A DNA stretch of 64,000 nt from Paramarasmius palmivorus (GCA_037176845.1 JAYKXP010000044.1:186001-250000); one strand, 5' to 3'; numbered from the stretch's first letter, positions 1-16,900 are shown. The notes: a model not told the origin generated them from the sequence alone. Program-made: numbers and translations.

Positions 1-527
1 TCGAGTTCCGAGGTACTTGGCGTACCCAACGTCAACAACGGCAGGAACAGGAGATGGAGAAAGTATGCCTGGAAGATGATTCAATGATAAGAATGACAAC
101 CAAGTGAGAAATGCGCTGAATGTCATAAAGGAATTCTGGACGAATATCGTGTTTGCTAGGAGAAACCTCAAGAACTCTGAGCGGCCTGAGATAGTAGCTG
201 AGCTTGAGTCCGTAATAATCTCACGATAAAGGCTGGACCTATAGGGTGTGAGCTACCGCGGATATCAGAGGCAAGAACGAAAATGGTACTTTTCCGGAGA
301 TCCTGATGTCTGCGACGTAGAGAATTGCTGGAAAACGCCCAAGGTAAAGGGTACTTACCGGCAATGATGTGGGCGGAACGGAACCAAGGAACGTTGCACG
401 TGCCCCGGACGCGTCGCGCTTGGGCCAGACACAGCCACATTGTTGAGTGCCATAAATCAGCCGCTTTGCATCTCTGGCGCTTATTCCCATTTCTTGTCCT
501 CCAACCACCACCATCCTGCACCTCCAA
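1..527. other. Window edge, no gene recognised
   Basis: No convincing coding exon is seen here. The open frames on both strands are short and have no recognisable motif. The last part probably holds the promoter and leader of the membrane protein that starts at 528. Confidence 0.4.
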
Positions 528-2131
528 ATGCATCTTCTCAACCAATTTGCATCTCTCGTTACCCTTACCGGGCTTTCGATCAACTGGTCTTCGAACAACA
601 ACGTCTACGGAACCATTCACGGCTACATTCGCTTGGTTCTCACCAGCCTTTACCTCAAACCGCCAGGGGATCCTGACCCTTCTCTAACGATCCCTCTCGT
701 CTTCGAACCGACTTCTACTACTATTTTCAATAACGAATTCGAGTCTGGCATTTGGACCTTGGTATTGGCTTTGACTTTGGTGGTTTGTTTCTCTGGCTTG
801 TCCTTGGGATGTCGAAAGGTACGTGTCTATACCATCGTTAACGCGTCTTTAGCTGATTCTGGTGACAGAGCATGGCACAGTTGGCATTGATAGCTACCTG
901 CTTTAGCCCTATCATTGTCGTAGTCTATCTTTGCCCAGACATGCTCAATTTTACAGATAGCCCCTTTATCCTGGACATCCTCGACTTTTGGAACAGCCTG
1001 ACGTTGGACAACTACACCGAGATCATTCAACAGCTGTACACTGACGAATCGACTATGACCTGCGAAACAATCGTGCCCTTCCTATTCCACTTGCATCAGT
1101 CCCTCATCGATGCTCGTGGTTACGCGCTGTCAACCACTGTCGCGTCCAAGGAGATGGGTCTTCGCATCCTCATGAACCTCGCTGAAGGCGGGCGTTCGGT
1201 CATCGATTCGGCATATGTTCTCGGTTCCAACGCATTACAGGCTACTCATGGTGTACCTCTTCCTGCCGTTGTCCATCTCGCCTGTGTCATTCTCACGCTA
1301 TGGGCATACGGTGCCGCGTTGACCTGCACCCTCGTTCAACTCTATCGCGTTAGGTCCTCTATCTCGCGGCAATTGGTCGCTATCGTTACCTCTACTTCTT
1401 CGTTCGCTATCGACACGGTCGTCAACCTCTTCCAGGTCGCCTCTGCCGTTGCGCGTATCGTGTCGTCGAACATTAGGAGCATTACTAATAGTATTGCGCG
1501 TTTTCACTGTTTAGCATACGAACTAGCCACGACTCTTCGTCTCGCCTACGATTCGCCTGGGGATTTCGTTGCTACGCGCTGTATCAAACCATTCCTCGAG
1601 TGGTTCATAACCATGTACATGTCTAGCTTGCAGAGAACTATTATTCTTATCGTTTCTGTACCGTTCTTGAAGCCATCGGAGCGTCGTGAAGTCCTAAGAA
1701 CACTCTTCTACATCGACGAAGCAGCTCAGGCGTACTCTGCAGCTATGCGAGCCATCGTTGACACTTTCACGATCTCGCCGTGTACAATCCATCTCACACT
1801 CTTCGTGCCAATGAAGTGGGATGATCTAGATTCTCAAGTGCTGGCGCTCGACGTTGTCTATTGGGACGACGGGGTGCTTGGTGATTCGGATGAGTTTGGG
1901 GAATACCAAAGTGGCGCGTCTGTTGAGCGTAGCCTCAAACTAGGTCAAGGTGAGCGTTATATGTCCTGTTTGACTGGTCGTGTGTTGACGGTAGTGGCTA
2001 GTCCGCTTCACCTTCAGCCTGATCATCATACAACTCGAACATTAGATCCATTTCTCCTTTTTTCTCTTTATCAAACACGAAACCAAAGTACAAAAAGTCA
2101 AAACATAAAAACCGTCAAAAAAAGAATATAA
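528..2131 (+). CDS. Multi-pass membrane protein, unknown function
   Basis: Exon 1 runs from the ATG at 528 to 818 (97 codons, phase 0). A 50-nt intron (819-868, gtacgt...cag) leads to exon 2 at 869. Hydrophobic stretches are seen near the end of exon 1 (GIWTLVLALTLVVCF), at the start of exon 2 (LALIATCFSPIIVVVYL) and about 130 residues further (VVHLACVILTLWAYGAAL). This suggests an integral membrane protein with a long, partly amphipathic second half. I do not recognise the family. The 3' end is uncertain. A good donor (gtgagc) lies at 1950, and the frame beyond it to the stop at 2131 is low-complexity and unlike the rest, so the true protein probably splices near 1949 and ends elsewhere, perhaps within 2045. 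The exon 1-2 junction is firm; the function is unknown. Confidence 0.6.
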
Positions 2132-2299
2132 CATCATCAAAATCGCGAAAATACGTCTCTTTCTCTTCTCGTTTTACCCTTCTTTCTTTCGTTTTGTTCA
2201 AAATACCCATCATATTTCTATCTTTATTACTATCTAAGAACGCTATACCAAAATCATTCTATACAAACATTATTACCTACATTACTGCATCCTTCCGCC

Positions 2300-2640
2300 T
2301 TCGAAACCTTTATTCATCTGATGTACTCGATTTCTTCTCTAGACTCCCAGCATTCACCTCGGCGCAGATCAACCACCTCTCAAGACCCAAGCATCCTCTC
2401 TACACACGCCCCAAATCTCTCCATCAACCACAGCCTACCGGGACCCGATCACGAAGAGTTCGAGCCACCACTCGAGGTAAGGTAGCGATCCAGGACCACC
2501 TCTTCCAAGCCACACCCATCCTCTGCACCTCCTTCTATCATACCGCGCCGTTGCTCCCACCTCTAGCTTTCATCTCTACCTCCGAGAGCGGAAGCGTACA
2601 TCCCATCGACATCGAAGACTCATCACCAAAAACCAAGGTA
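2300..2640 (+). other. Possible additional exons
   Basis: Two short stretches have protein-like composition: one around 2390-2475 ending at a gtaagg donor-like site, and one around 2565-2635 (acidic, containing SVHPIDIEDSS) followed by another gtaagg. They could be 3' exons of the upstream membrane protein or a small separate gene. No start codon or complete model could be fixed. Confidence 0.25.
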
Positions 2641-2649
2641 AGGGTTCTT

Positions 2650-3825
2650 TTGGTGGCGATTCTCCGATGCCGCTGTGGTGTGCTCTTCCTTTCTTGGGTG
2701 TCGAGATGAGGAGCTGGGGGTAGTAAAGTGGAGGCTTCGGTGGGCTGGTGGGGGAGTGAGGTGTACGATAGGCATGTGATGAAATTGGTTAACTGGATGA
2801 AGCTCCATCTCTTGTGGTGTGTGAGGCTCCGTGGTTGGGTACCGGTAGGTCGTGGCAGGTGGTTGGGAGGCGGAGTTTGAGTGGTAGAGTGTGTTTGTGG
2901 TGGCGAAAGTGAGCTGTGAAGCGCTTGGGTGGGTGTTTGGAGGCAAGGACTAGACTTCTGGTACTGAAGATGATTAGTTGGCAGTCGGATAACATGTTAT
3001 ACCACTCACTAGAACCCAGATCAATTTATTCAATGAATTCTCTTTCACCATATCTTGCTTGAGTCAGAGTCCGCGCATCTTGAGAGTAACCATAAAAAGT
3101 CGCGCGTCTGTAAGGTAATCCCAAAATTGCATGTTTTTCCTAGTTTGAGCCTTTGAATGAAAGCTAATATCCACTTGAAACTTTGATGTATCGTTCGAAA
3201 GGCAGGCTCAGGCTGGGTTGCAAGGGCAAGAGGACGAGGTTGCTGATCATGATGAAGCGTGATGGGAACGGCAACGAGCGCTTTGCTTTGTTTCGTGACC
3301 ACCATCATCAAGAAGCTGAAATATCGTTGAGCGCACACTTTTCTATAGTCCTCTACTATCCTCTAGAAGTGGTTGAATATGCGTGGAACAACTTGAGAAG
3401 CATAAAGGTGGGTAATCTATCCAATTCAAGCAGTAACTGGTTGATGACACCCTTTCTAGGAAATCCAAGCCGCCTAAGGATGTTCAAGCCCAAAGTTGAC
3501 ATCGAAAAATCGTTGAAGAGACAAGAAATCTTATCTACATAGCTAGTATGTCAGTTGTGTTATCTCGCTACGAGGCACCTACTCACCACTTGCAGCCTAG
3601 GTTTCCGCAAGACTGGTGTACGATTCAAAGACAATCCTTATCGAAAGTGGAAAAGCCTGAGGTCAAGACATCGCACTTAATCCTTCACTATTTGTCTACG
3701 GCAAGCTCCTATGGGTGTCTTGATCTATTCGAAGGCGATAGGGCCTACCGCAAACGACTGTCTGAGACTCTGGCCTCTGATTACAGGTCCTTACTCGTTT
3801 GTTCTCTACCACACCAATCACCAGC
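2650..3825. other. Intergenic region, nothing recognised
   Basis: Open frames here, such as 3183-3542 on the plus strand, have no recognisable motif and no convincing splice context. The stretch probably holds the promoter of the small membrane protein gene starting at 3826. Confidence 0.35.
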
Positions 3826-4567
3826 ATGTCCCACTCCAACGCTGATGTTAGCCAGTACGACGAGTCTCTGCTTGCGGCAGCGCCAGTCACAACAAAGCAG
3901 ATGCGCCAGGTATGTCAATGTTTCTCTATTTCATGATAGCGCTAATCATAGCCTAGGAGGGCTACAATCCCGACCTCTTGAGCTTACCATCACAAAACAC
4001 TCGCCAAGCCTCGACCGAAAAACATCACGACGCAGAAAGCCGTTCTACCAACTCACTCGCAGCTGCATCGAAGGAAAACCTTGAATCGGGAGCCGGCACA
4101 ACACCTGTCACGCACCCCAAGCCATTCTGGCGAACGAAGAAGGGACTTGTTGTTCTTGTCACTATTTTCGTCGTGATTGTCGCCGCTGCAGTGGTCGGAG
4201 CTGTTGTAGGTGTCACAGCGAGCAACAAATCAAAGGCCGATCATTCTAACTCGACCACATCGCTCAACGCGACCTCAATCAATCCGGGCGACGAAAGTAG
4301 CCCACTCGCCGGTACAGCATCTTTGACTCCAACTTTCTCTCCGATGTCCTCCACCTCTTTCACGCGTACCTTGGGCACTCCTACGTCTTTACCTGCCACT
4401 TCGACACCTCCACTGGCAGAACCAAGCAATGAAGTGGTCAATACACCGACGAGTAGCGACGGGACGCCAAGCAGTGCATTACCGACTACCACTGGTGAGT
4501 GACTATATTCTCGGGGATTCTCCGTATTCACGATTCGCTTTCAGGATCGGTATTGAAGATCGCATAG
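3826..4567 (+). CDS. Small Ser/Thr-rich single-pass membrane protein (copy 1)
   Basis: Three exons are supported. Exon 1 is 3826-3909 (28 codons), followed by a gtatgt...tag intron (3910-3956). Exon 2 is 3957-4494. A gtgagt...cag intron (4495-4544) leads to a short last exon 4545-4567 ending in TAG, giving 214 residues. The N-terminal half is hydrophilic with Q|EGYNPDL at the first junction and a LESG motif. A basic FWRTKKG precedes one strong membrane segment (LVVLVTIFVVIVAAAVVGAVVG). The rest is a Ser/Thr/Pro-rich tail with N-x-S/T sites, as expected for an O-glycosylated outer domain. There is no signal peptide. The next gene downstream is a diverged tandem copy with the same intron 1 position. 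A wall- or surface-sensor-like role is possible but is inference from layout only. Confidence 0.7.
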
Positions 4568-4918
4568 TTGCATCCACGTATCCTCGTTACTTGGGCCTGT
4601 GTATAATCCATCATGTTTCTTTAGCATGAAAGATAAATCGATACATTGACCTGTATAGTTTCTTTGTATTCGGTATCCTCAGGTGTTCTACATCGACGAT
4701 TAAATCCCAATCCAGGACCAAACCGGCCCCTAGGAAATCAGTCCATTGCGGAGAACTGCCTTACCATCGAGGACGGTTTCTGATCTTTCTTCCTTTCGCC
4801 AACTGAATTGTAGATTTCCTACATTGGACGCCGCAATCTAGTAAATGTCTGAGAGCCTCCTTTGGATTCTTCGTTATAAAGGCGCTTTTAGGTCTGAGCA
4901 GACCAGACAGGAACCAAG

Positions 4919-5462
4919 ATGCACCAGTCTCCTTCCATCGGATATGACACGACTCTGATTTATGCAACACCACCAGCAACTACTGCCAGTGTAACTCCGG
5001 TAACTACAACGCGTCAGGTATGTTTTACTCTCATGATCAGCTTTGTATACAACCTCAAAGTCATTTCATCTTTCACAGGAGGAGTACAAACCTGACTTGA
5101 AACTGCTACACTCCGAGTCCAGCGTACCACAGAACCGCGATTTAGAGAGCGGCCTCCCAATCAACCATCCTTCTTCAAAATTGGAGACCTCAGATATCGA
5201 TACCAACGCCATCAAAGCCCAGGAAGCCGTACGTCAAAACGCCTCCAAGGCGAATAAGAAGAAGTGGTTGACTGTGGTAGCCGCGCTAGTGAGCATCGCA
5301 ACGATCACCGGTGGCGTTGTAGGCTCTCGGGCGAGCGTTAACGATCATTCCAACCATTTTGAACCGACAGGGACGCCGGTACCTGTAGGACAGACTACCG
5401 CCTGGCATCCTAATACTCAGGCTAGCAGGCCTCCTAGTACTAGACCAACTTATACCGTCTGA
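4919..5462 (+). CDS. Small single-pass membrane protein (copy 2)
   Basis: Exon 1 is 4919-5017 (33 codons), the intron is 5018-5078 (gtatgt...cacag), and exon 2 is 5079-5462 ending in TGA, giving 160 residues. Organisation matches the gene just upstream: the first intron falls after a Gln and is followed by EEYKPDL, then comes DLESG, a Lys-rich stretch (KANKKKW), one membrane helix (LTVVAALVSIATITGGVVG) and a short Thr/Pro-rich tail. Overall sequence similarity is low, so this is an old tandem duplicate with a shortened outer domain. Function is unknown. Confidence 0.65.
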
Positions 5463-5672
5463 CCCAGGACCACAATTAGAAGTCGTGTTGTATTATATAG
5501 CCTCCAATGTCATTTCTCGCCAATTAAGGTGGATTTGGAGGAACGACGGAGCAAGCTCAAGTTATACTGAGGTGTGGTATAGGTACGTGTATGAGTAGCC
5601 AATCTAGTCACAAGCGAACACAGAGATAGCATAATAGTACAAATCCAAGAGTCCCAATGTAATCTACACCAC

Positions 5673-8020
5673 TCATTCGACCCGCTTCACCCTCATCGGT
5701 ACCTTGGCACCATCACACCCCTCAACTTTCGGCCTAGGCAGAATCGCTCTCTGTAAACCAATCTTGGTTTCCGGATCGTCAAAGGAAATCAAATAGTTCC
5801 TGATGAGTACCGAAAGCGCCGCCTAGATTTGTATAAATGAGCATCCACACATACATCAGTTCAAGGAACAGGAAACGTACCTTAAACTCAGCCAAAGCAA
5901 AGCTCTTCCCCAGACACGTCCTCGGTCCATCCGAGAACGTCAACAAATGTTTATGTCCCTGAACCTCTCTTACAGTTGGTGGTATACCATCTTCTCCCCA
6001 CAATTTTGCCTTTTCCTCGGTCCTCATCCAATCAATTTTACTATTGGCTTCCTTTTCCGTATCGGCTTTATCTTTATCGTCCTCTGAGAAGTCCAACCAC
6101 CGCTCAGGTATAAACTCCTTCGCTCGGGGACCCCAAATAGCCTCTGCGCGGTTGATGCACCTAATAGGCGCGCTGACGGTGGTTCCTTTGGTCACGGCGA
6201 TGCTATTGACGACTTGGCCGTCTGCGGTGGTGAATGGTGCGGAAAGGGGGAGAATGTCGTCTTCTGTTGCCTGGAGGATGAAGTTAGTACGGTTAGTATG
6301 GGATGGGTAAGGCGAGAACGACAGGATCTACATACCACTCTAGCGGTCTCACCCAGAGGCGGATGCATTCTAAGCGTTTCATGGACTACGGCGTCGAGAT
6401 AAGGATAGTCTAGGCCCATAAGTTGGTCCCAGGTGGGGTCGGCGCCTCCGGATACGCTAAGGAGCTCCTTGCGAAGACGTTCTTGCTTCTCCGGCTGCTT
6501 GGCAAGCTCGATGAGGGCCCACTAAGAGCCGGGTAAGTATGTATAACAGTCTCTAAGGGGGCTGGACGTACTGTGAGGCTGACTGAAAGCCGAGAAAGGT
6601 GACATGGTTAGCTAGGGTTAAGGAGTAATAACTGGGTACGAACTGGATGTAGTCTCATAACCTGCGAGAAAAGTGAGCTGCTGGCATCAACCAAGAGACT
6701 GGGACACACACCTGCAAGTAACAGTACGTTCTACGAAGGTCATTCAGGACGTGAGGCAAGTCATGCGCGATTCCATGATACACGTACCATCTGCCACGAA
6801 TGCAAATTAGCAATGACTATATGTCAATATCACTTCGAAACACGTACTTGAGCCAAAACCTCTTCCTCAGTCATGTGCAACTCTCCACCAGCACTTTCTG
6901 CCTTGACTATACCCAGTCAGCATTGTATCAAGTAGAACTGGATCTCAATTTACTTAACAACCCAATGATACTCTTGTCCTCCGCACCGCCTTCTTCTCTA
7001 GCTTGCCTAGACCTCTCCAAAAGCACGTCCGCAATCTCCCTCATACTCCTCTTCAGCGACATCAGCATCCTCGATCTTTCCGTTGGCAGACTGTTGAGGA
7101 ACGGGAATACGAAAGACAAAAGGAATATAACGGTGCCAACGGGTGAGGGTTTGGACGACCCGATGGACTCGAAGGCATCGACTATAGCAGAAGGTTTACC
7201 GTCGAGAGAGCCAAAGTCGTGTGAGAATCCGGCGATGCCTATGCTGTCGAGGCTGAAAAACATATAAGTGTCGGTTGTGATTGTGATTAAGCAGGGACGT
7301 ACGAGATGTGATTCATCCAATTCTGGACGTCTATAACGAGACCATCGGGATGGTTCAAGAGTTCGTTGTCCCAGTGGATCTTAAGCTGGAAAGTCGTGAA
7401 TACAATGTCCGGGCAAACAGACAGATGAAGAGGAGTACCTTATATGCCGAGTCGTAGAAAACGGATGTAAGTCGTCGAATTGCGGCATTACTGAATGCGG
7501 GTGTGAGAGCTTTTCGTTGCCTACAGAGTTGTAAGTCATGAAAGTCGAGCTGGGTAGGTGAAAACGCACCTTTTATGACTTTCTCCTTCAGACCAAAGCA
7601 ACCCTCGTCCAAACTAGATACGCAAATCTCAGTCACTAATTCCCATGAAAAGCTACTGAAGCAACTCACTACACGCGCGATAAAAGTTTTCGCAATCGGG
7701 GTGCCGACATACGTGAATGTCTCCTTTGAATAAAAGTCCCTAATTGCTCTTGGATCACATATCACCACTTTTGTGCCACCCAAAACCGTCGGAATCTTGT
7801 ATACGCTCCCATACTCCCCTGCCCAATCCTCCATCACTTTCCCCGGGTCATCGACAGAGTTGAGGTATCGGGATAGACCAAAAACGATGCTCTTGGTTGG
7901 TGGACCATTCAAGGGTGTCGTATACCCCTTCTTGCGACCTCGTATAAGAGCCCGGACGATGTAGAGTGCAACGGAGAAGATGACGACGTCGGTGGGTCTG
8001 ATTTGGATTACGGGGGTCAT
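5673..8020 (-). CDS. Cytochrome P450 monooxygenase
   Basis: This is a haem-thiolate monooxygenase of the microsomal type. Translation starts at the ATG ending at 8020. An N-terminal hydrophobic anchor (VVIFSVALYIVRALI) is followed by a Pro/Gly hinge (LNGPPTKSIVFG). The I-helix motif is split by an intron (LLAG|YETTS, near 6650-6715). The K-helix ExxR is in ETLRMHPP (about 6355-6385), with the ERW motif at about 6090. The haem-binding loop FSDGPRTCLG (about 5905-5940) contains the Cys ligand. The last exon ends with TGA at 5673-5675. Roughly ten short introns interrupt the gene, and every block I could check joins in frame, so it looks intact. The CYP family and substrate cannot be told by eye. 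Agaricomycetes have very large P450 families used in xenobiotic, lipid and secondary metabolism. No biosynthetic partner genes flank it. Confidence 0.9.
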
Positions 8021-8753
8021 TTTCGTAAGGTATAAGGTTTATGTCGGTGATTGTGAATGGGCTTCTATGTACAGCAGCCTTCGATATGTGTACGTGGCCG
8101 TTGTGGTGAAGCCTGAGAGGCACAAGAGAAACATCAATCATCGTGACATTGTCTCCTGGCAGCTGCCCTTGCCGCTCTCGTGGCAACCTATTCGATGTGG
8201 GAATCCGATCCGGCAACCGGTGACGTTCATAGACGGCATGCAAAACTGCAATCCCAGAGAGAACTTGTAGAAAACAAGCAGATAACAGAAATACGAAAAT
8301 AAAATCTGAGCTGATTCGACGAAAAGGTATTGAATGAAATTTGAAAGAGCCCCCAAACTGCGGCTGGGAATTGTTGGCGGCATACGCCGAACGGTCCTGT
8401 GAATGGTCCCCAGACTCTTTCTCAACGTCGCGTCGATCGCACGCGCTCCGCCGGACCACAGCTATCCGGGTAAGTTCTCTCGTGTACTTAGGGATAAGTA
8501 GGCTAGCACTCTGAACATTCAAAGGTAGTCTAGGTTGAAACAACGTACAATACAACCTACCCCTTGAAACATAGAATCGGAAACAGTAAACAAAAACACC
8601 AGACCGCGCGACCGTAAAGCAGTCGTAGAATGACCGTATATTCACGTAACCTTCCTTCATCCGCCATCTTCTGACTATTTCTTTTCCCCCACACGCTATC
8701 ATCCTCACCGCGAAACTTGAACGTTTGAGCTCTCGGGGTCGGTACCCAGAGAG

Positions 8754-9269
8754 TTGGCACACATAAAGCAGAAGAATTGGAAGGCGTGTGGAGATCGCGT
8801 TTCTGTATTCATTGCTGACGTTACCATCGATGGTGAGGATTCTGAGTGTTCAGGGTACTCGGACAATGGGTGTGTTGATGTAAACGAGCTCGAGGCAGCA
8901 CGTCTGGCGAAGCATCGCGGCTGGGAGGATGACCAGACTGCCACCGTCTATGCGAATGGGAGAAGGGAAAGGGAGAAGGTTGATGCTCTAGAACGTACAA
9001 TGTGGGATCGTGAAGAGTTGGTGAAGAGAAAACGGATAGCAAACCGTAAACTCATAGGGCTCGTAAAACAAGCAACGACGAAGCGCGTACATGGCAAACG
9101 GTATCTTCTGGCTTCCATATCCCCATCCAAAACCGCCCAACCCTTCTTAGCATACCCTCGCGACGTAGACGGCCCTCCTCAACCCAAAGCGCCCTCACGC
9201 ACCCTTCCCTTCACCACCTCCCTTCTCTACACCGCTCAGAATCCGATGTTCACTATCGCCAGGAACTAA
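8754..9269 (+). CDS. Doubtful open frame, charged helical protein
   Basis: An open frame of 171 codons has a strongly charged, helix-like middle (ELEAARLAKHRGWEDD and ERTMWDREELVKRKR). It has no ATG at its left end (the frame opens with TTG), so a real gene would need an upstream exon that I could not find. No family is recognised. It lies in the gap between the P450 and DUF6535 locus A and may simply be non-coding. Confidence 0.22.
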   Translation: MAHIKQKNWKACGDRVSVFIADVTIDGEDSECSGYSDNGCVDVNELEAARLAKHRGWEDDQTATVYANGRREREKVDALERTMWDREELVKRKRIANRKLIGLVKQATTKRVHGKRYLLASISPSKTAQPFLAYPRDVDGPPQPKAPSRTLPFTTSLLYTAQNPMFTIARN

Positions 9270-9819
9270 CGCCAAAGATCCCATTCCAGGTCATCCTTCT
9301 GACTCGGGATCAGCCCCCTTCCATCACCCCAGGCGATTCTCTACCGGTAGCGACGACCTCCTAGCCCATAAATAAACATCCCTCGAATCGGAACTTCGAT
9401 ACTGGTCGTCTTTGGAACGTATTGACGAGGAAGTAACGGGTGCTGTAGCTCCTTGAATTGTTTGTGAATGCCGCACAGGTCCAGATGTATCGTGAGGCGT
9501 TGAAATCGGAGATCGGTCGTTGATGGAATGTTGAGAGGGATCTGGGGATATTGTGGGTTCTTCGTTCAACAATCGGAGGGTCGTATATCTTGATCATGGA
9601 TATCAGGAATTATTGAAATCTAGTTGTTCTATTCGGGTGCGGTGAGTCCAAGTATCTTCTTCAACGTCTTCGAGTCGGCTCAGAATGCAATCTAAGCACT
9701 TTGTTCATTCTCTGTCTTTCCGGGGGGCGGTGCTACCTGGACGTTCTGGGCATGAGCTAATGAAACCAACATCTAGACTTTGGAAACACAAACCTTGTCC
9801 ATCGAACGAGCTCCGCCTC

Positions 9820-13394
<3,575 letters not shown>

Positions 13395-13900
13395 TCTAGT
13401 TCAGAGTTTTCCTAGGAAGCTGGGGGTCCTTGGTGGTGGTCACAGGCAGCTGCAAGGTCCATCTAAATAATATTCAAACAGGGCGCCGGGTACTTTACGT
13501 GAAAGTCAGTACATAGCTGTACGAGAGCACATTTGCATCGGGTGGTGACAGCTGAGCCAGGGATTGCACTCTTGACCATCTAGCAAAGATACACGAGACA
13601 GGCTTACAGATTGTTTGCAGAGATATCATATTGTCGAATCGTTCTGGGTCCATTCAATGTACAATATCGTAGCTTAATTGTAATCCATTGCCAAAGCATG
13701 ATAACCAAAACTCACTTCCTGGCTCGCCTTCACCGCACCGGGCGGCGGCGGGAACGCTCGTCATCGACCCAAGCGATTCCCTCACGGTCCGCTTGCAACG
13801 TTCTTGTCGATCTCGGCACGCTTCTCCCATCCTCAGGGCCATCTCAACACTTCATTCAGCTGACCTCCTCAACACGAACAAGAACCATGCTCAAAAACCG

Positions 13901-13908
13901 TATAAATA
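13901..13908 (+). promoter_or_regulatory. TATA box of the GH92 gene
   Basis: A perfect tataaata lies 40 nt upstream of the GH92 start codon at 13948. The 553 bp between this gene and the divergent locus A start (13394) form a shared promoter region. Confidence 0.5.
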
Positions 13909-13947
13909 GCGACGGCTTGCACGGTTTCGTTGTCCTCGATGGTGACC

Positions 13948-16900
13948 ATGAGGTTCTCCTTGGTCCATCTGCTCGGAGCATTCAGTCTCGTTTACGCACG
14001 GAATGAGCCAGATTTTGATCCTCTGCCATTCGTCAACTTGTTTATTGGAACAGTGAACGGGGGGCATACGTTTCCAGGTGTGTTCTGAGACATGTTCTTC
14101 TCGAGAAAATGCTCAGCCAAGTACAGGTGCAGCAGTTCCACATGGAATGGTCAAAGTTGGAATGGATACAGACTCCCCAGGAAATGTGAGTTCTTGCCAT
14201 GCTCATCCAACGCGTTTGTGTATCTTGACGCGTCTTTTTCTAGCATGCAGGATACGACGGAGACCCACAATACAACGTTACAGGTTTCTCGCAGCTGCAT
14301 CAGACAGGGACAGGTGGTGTGAGTCGTACTACCAATACACGAGGATACTCAGCTGAAGTCCACATTTTACAGGCGGTTCCTCTATCAAACTTCAAGTTGT
14401 TTCCAATCCTCAACTGTACCGCCTTCGAACAATGCCTAACAACAATATCTTCCCGAAAAACCCTTCGAAAGATCCTTGCAGACGGTTCACCAGACGACTT
14501 TGCCTCACCGGGCTACTTTTCAACTAATCTATCAAACTCTATCCGTGTAGAGCTTACCTCAACCCGACGAGCAGCTCTACATCGGTACACCTTCCCAATT
14601 GAATCGACTACGCCGCGTATACTCTTGGATGTGACCAACGATGGCCAAGTAAGCGGTATAGACCCTAGGATGGAAATTGACCCTGAGACAGGCCGGATTA
14701 CTGGTTCGTACTCTGCTTCATCGATCTTGCTACACAGTCACTCAGTGCTTGAAGAACAGCTAGCGGAAACTACGCCGCATCCTTTGGTCCGGATCGATAC
14801 AACGCCTACGCGTGTATTGATTTCAAAGGTTCGGGATACGATTTCGATGGACCCAGCGAATACGGTCCATACAAGATCAATTACCCGGACCTGTGGGGAA
14901 CAGATATTCATCAACACTATTACAGTGCGTTCCATGTCTCTTTGAGTGACTTTTTCTTACCCGTATCGTTTTCGTAGGTTGGGGCTCGGAACACGGTGGT
15001 CTAGTCGGCTTTCCATCTAACCCTTCCCAGACTTCGTCGATTCTGGCAAGAGTTGGCATCTCACTCATCTCGACAGACCAAGCATGCGCAAACGCTGAGG
15101 AAGAGATACCGGATTGGGACTTTGAGAGGGTCGTTAGCGATTCAGAAGACGCGTGGAGAGATATTCTCACAAGAGTGAGAGTAGACCAGGACGGGGTGGA
15201 TAGAAATACAACGGAGTTGTTATATTCTTCGGTGAGCGTGTCCCGTTCAACCTATCTGAATACTGTACTGAAAATATGATCTCCAGCTTTATAGGACACA
15301 CTTAGCACCTTCAGATTGTCGGTTCACGTTTCCACTATTGAAAGCTGGGTATAACTGACCTACCCCCAACCAGATACCGGCGAGAATCCTGGCTGGATCT
15401 CCTCCGAGCCATACTATGACGACTTTTACTGCAATGTAAGCACTCGCCTCGCCTTCGAGGTACTTCTGGGGCTTACGGCGATTGCAGTGGGACTCCTACC
15501 GAACCCTGTTTCCTCTCATGGCAGTGCACGATCCAGAAACTTTTGCTCGGATTGTCCGTGGAATGATCGACATCCAAAAACACGAGGGTTGGTTGCCGGA
15601 GTGCAGAGAAATGGGTACCAAACAGTATGTGGTCACTGTTATTTTTATTTGTAGGACCGTGAGCTAATAGTAAGAGCGCAGGTTCATTCAAGGTGGAAGT
15701 CGTGAGTATGCGAATATCATCCGCCATTATAATGCTGACTACATGACTTGCAGATGGAGACCCCATCCTAGCTGAATTCTTGGTCAAGTATGTTTTTCGC
15801 CCTTTATCTCTTTTATCGGCTCCGTTCTGATGTAAAGCCAGGTTACATGCTCATACTGAAGACCTCAAAGTCTCCACTTCGGATCTCTATGCAGCCCTCG
15901 TCGCCGATGCGGAGAAAACACCAAAAAACTGGAATGTTCAAGGAAGGCAGGCGGATGTATGGATCGAGAAGGGTAGGTGAAGTGTGTACTATTTTTTGGC
16001 TTGCTTTAAACATTCTACAGGATACATACCGTCTGATACCACGTATCGAGGAGGGGCAAATACGAAACAGGTTTCGCGGTCTGTAGAAGTGGGTCCTCGA
16101 ACCAACTTCCTTTTTCCCCTATATATTGAACCTCTTTTGCTTAGTACGCCTTTGACGACTTTACCATTTCACAAGTAGCCAAGTTACTCGGCAAGACCTC
16201 TGATGCGCAAAAGGTACGCACCCTTTTCTCCGTCTCCTCACTGTTACTCATACGGAATACCAGTACGCCGAACGCGCAACCAATTTCATCAACTCTTGGA
16301 ATCCTGACGTTGTTGCACCTGATGCACCCCACATCGTCGGATTTATGCAACCCAAATTCGCCAACGGAACATGGAACTACACCGATCCAAGGCATTGTAG
16401 TGTCAACGATCCCCTGAAAGCGACTTGTTTCTTGAATGCTATCCGGAGAGATGGGTTTTATGAGAGTTCGCCGATTGTGGTGAGTGCTTTTTGATGATAG
16501 TTTTTGGCTGGGAGAACTGATGGTCTGGAGTAGTATTCACAGGTACGGCGGCTTTACAGTTACCCTTCATTGATGAAGGACTCATTTGGGTTGCAGTACG
16601 TTCCGCAAGATACTGCCAAGTTAATTGAGCTTCAAGGCGGATCGGAAAAGTTTGTCGAGAGGCTCGACTGGATCTTTGAGCATGTGAGAGATTCCTCCTG
16701 TCTCCTGGCTAATAAACTAATCTCGAACATCCAACAGACTTACTTCGACTCGACCAATGAACCTTCCCAACAAATACCGCACATGTATCACTACGCCGAC
16801 CAACCAGCTAGGTCAGCCCAACGTGTAAGGCAGACAATCAGTGAGGCGTTTAACACGAGTTTGAATGGGCTGCCTGGAAATGACGGTACGACTCTTTTAT

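Noticed and set aside
168..620. Minus-strand 150-codon frame at the left edge
   Set aside because: It overlaps the start of the plus-strand membrane protein exon and has no motif or splice context.
7848..8762. Minus-strand 304-codon frame upstream of and overlapping the P450 start
   Set aside because: It runs across the P450 first exon in a different frame, has basic, unstructured composition, and its promoter-side part lacks an ATG context; the P450 frame has clear family motifs.
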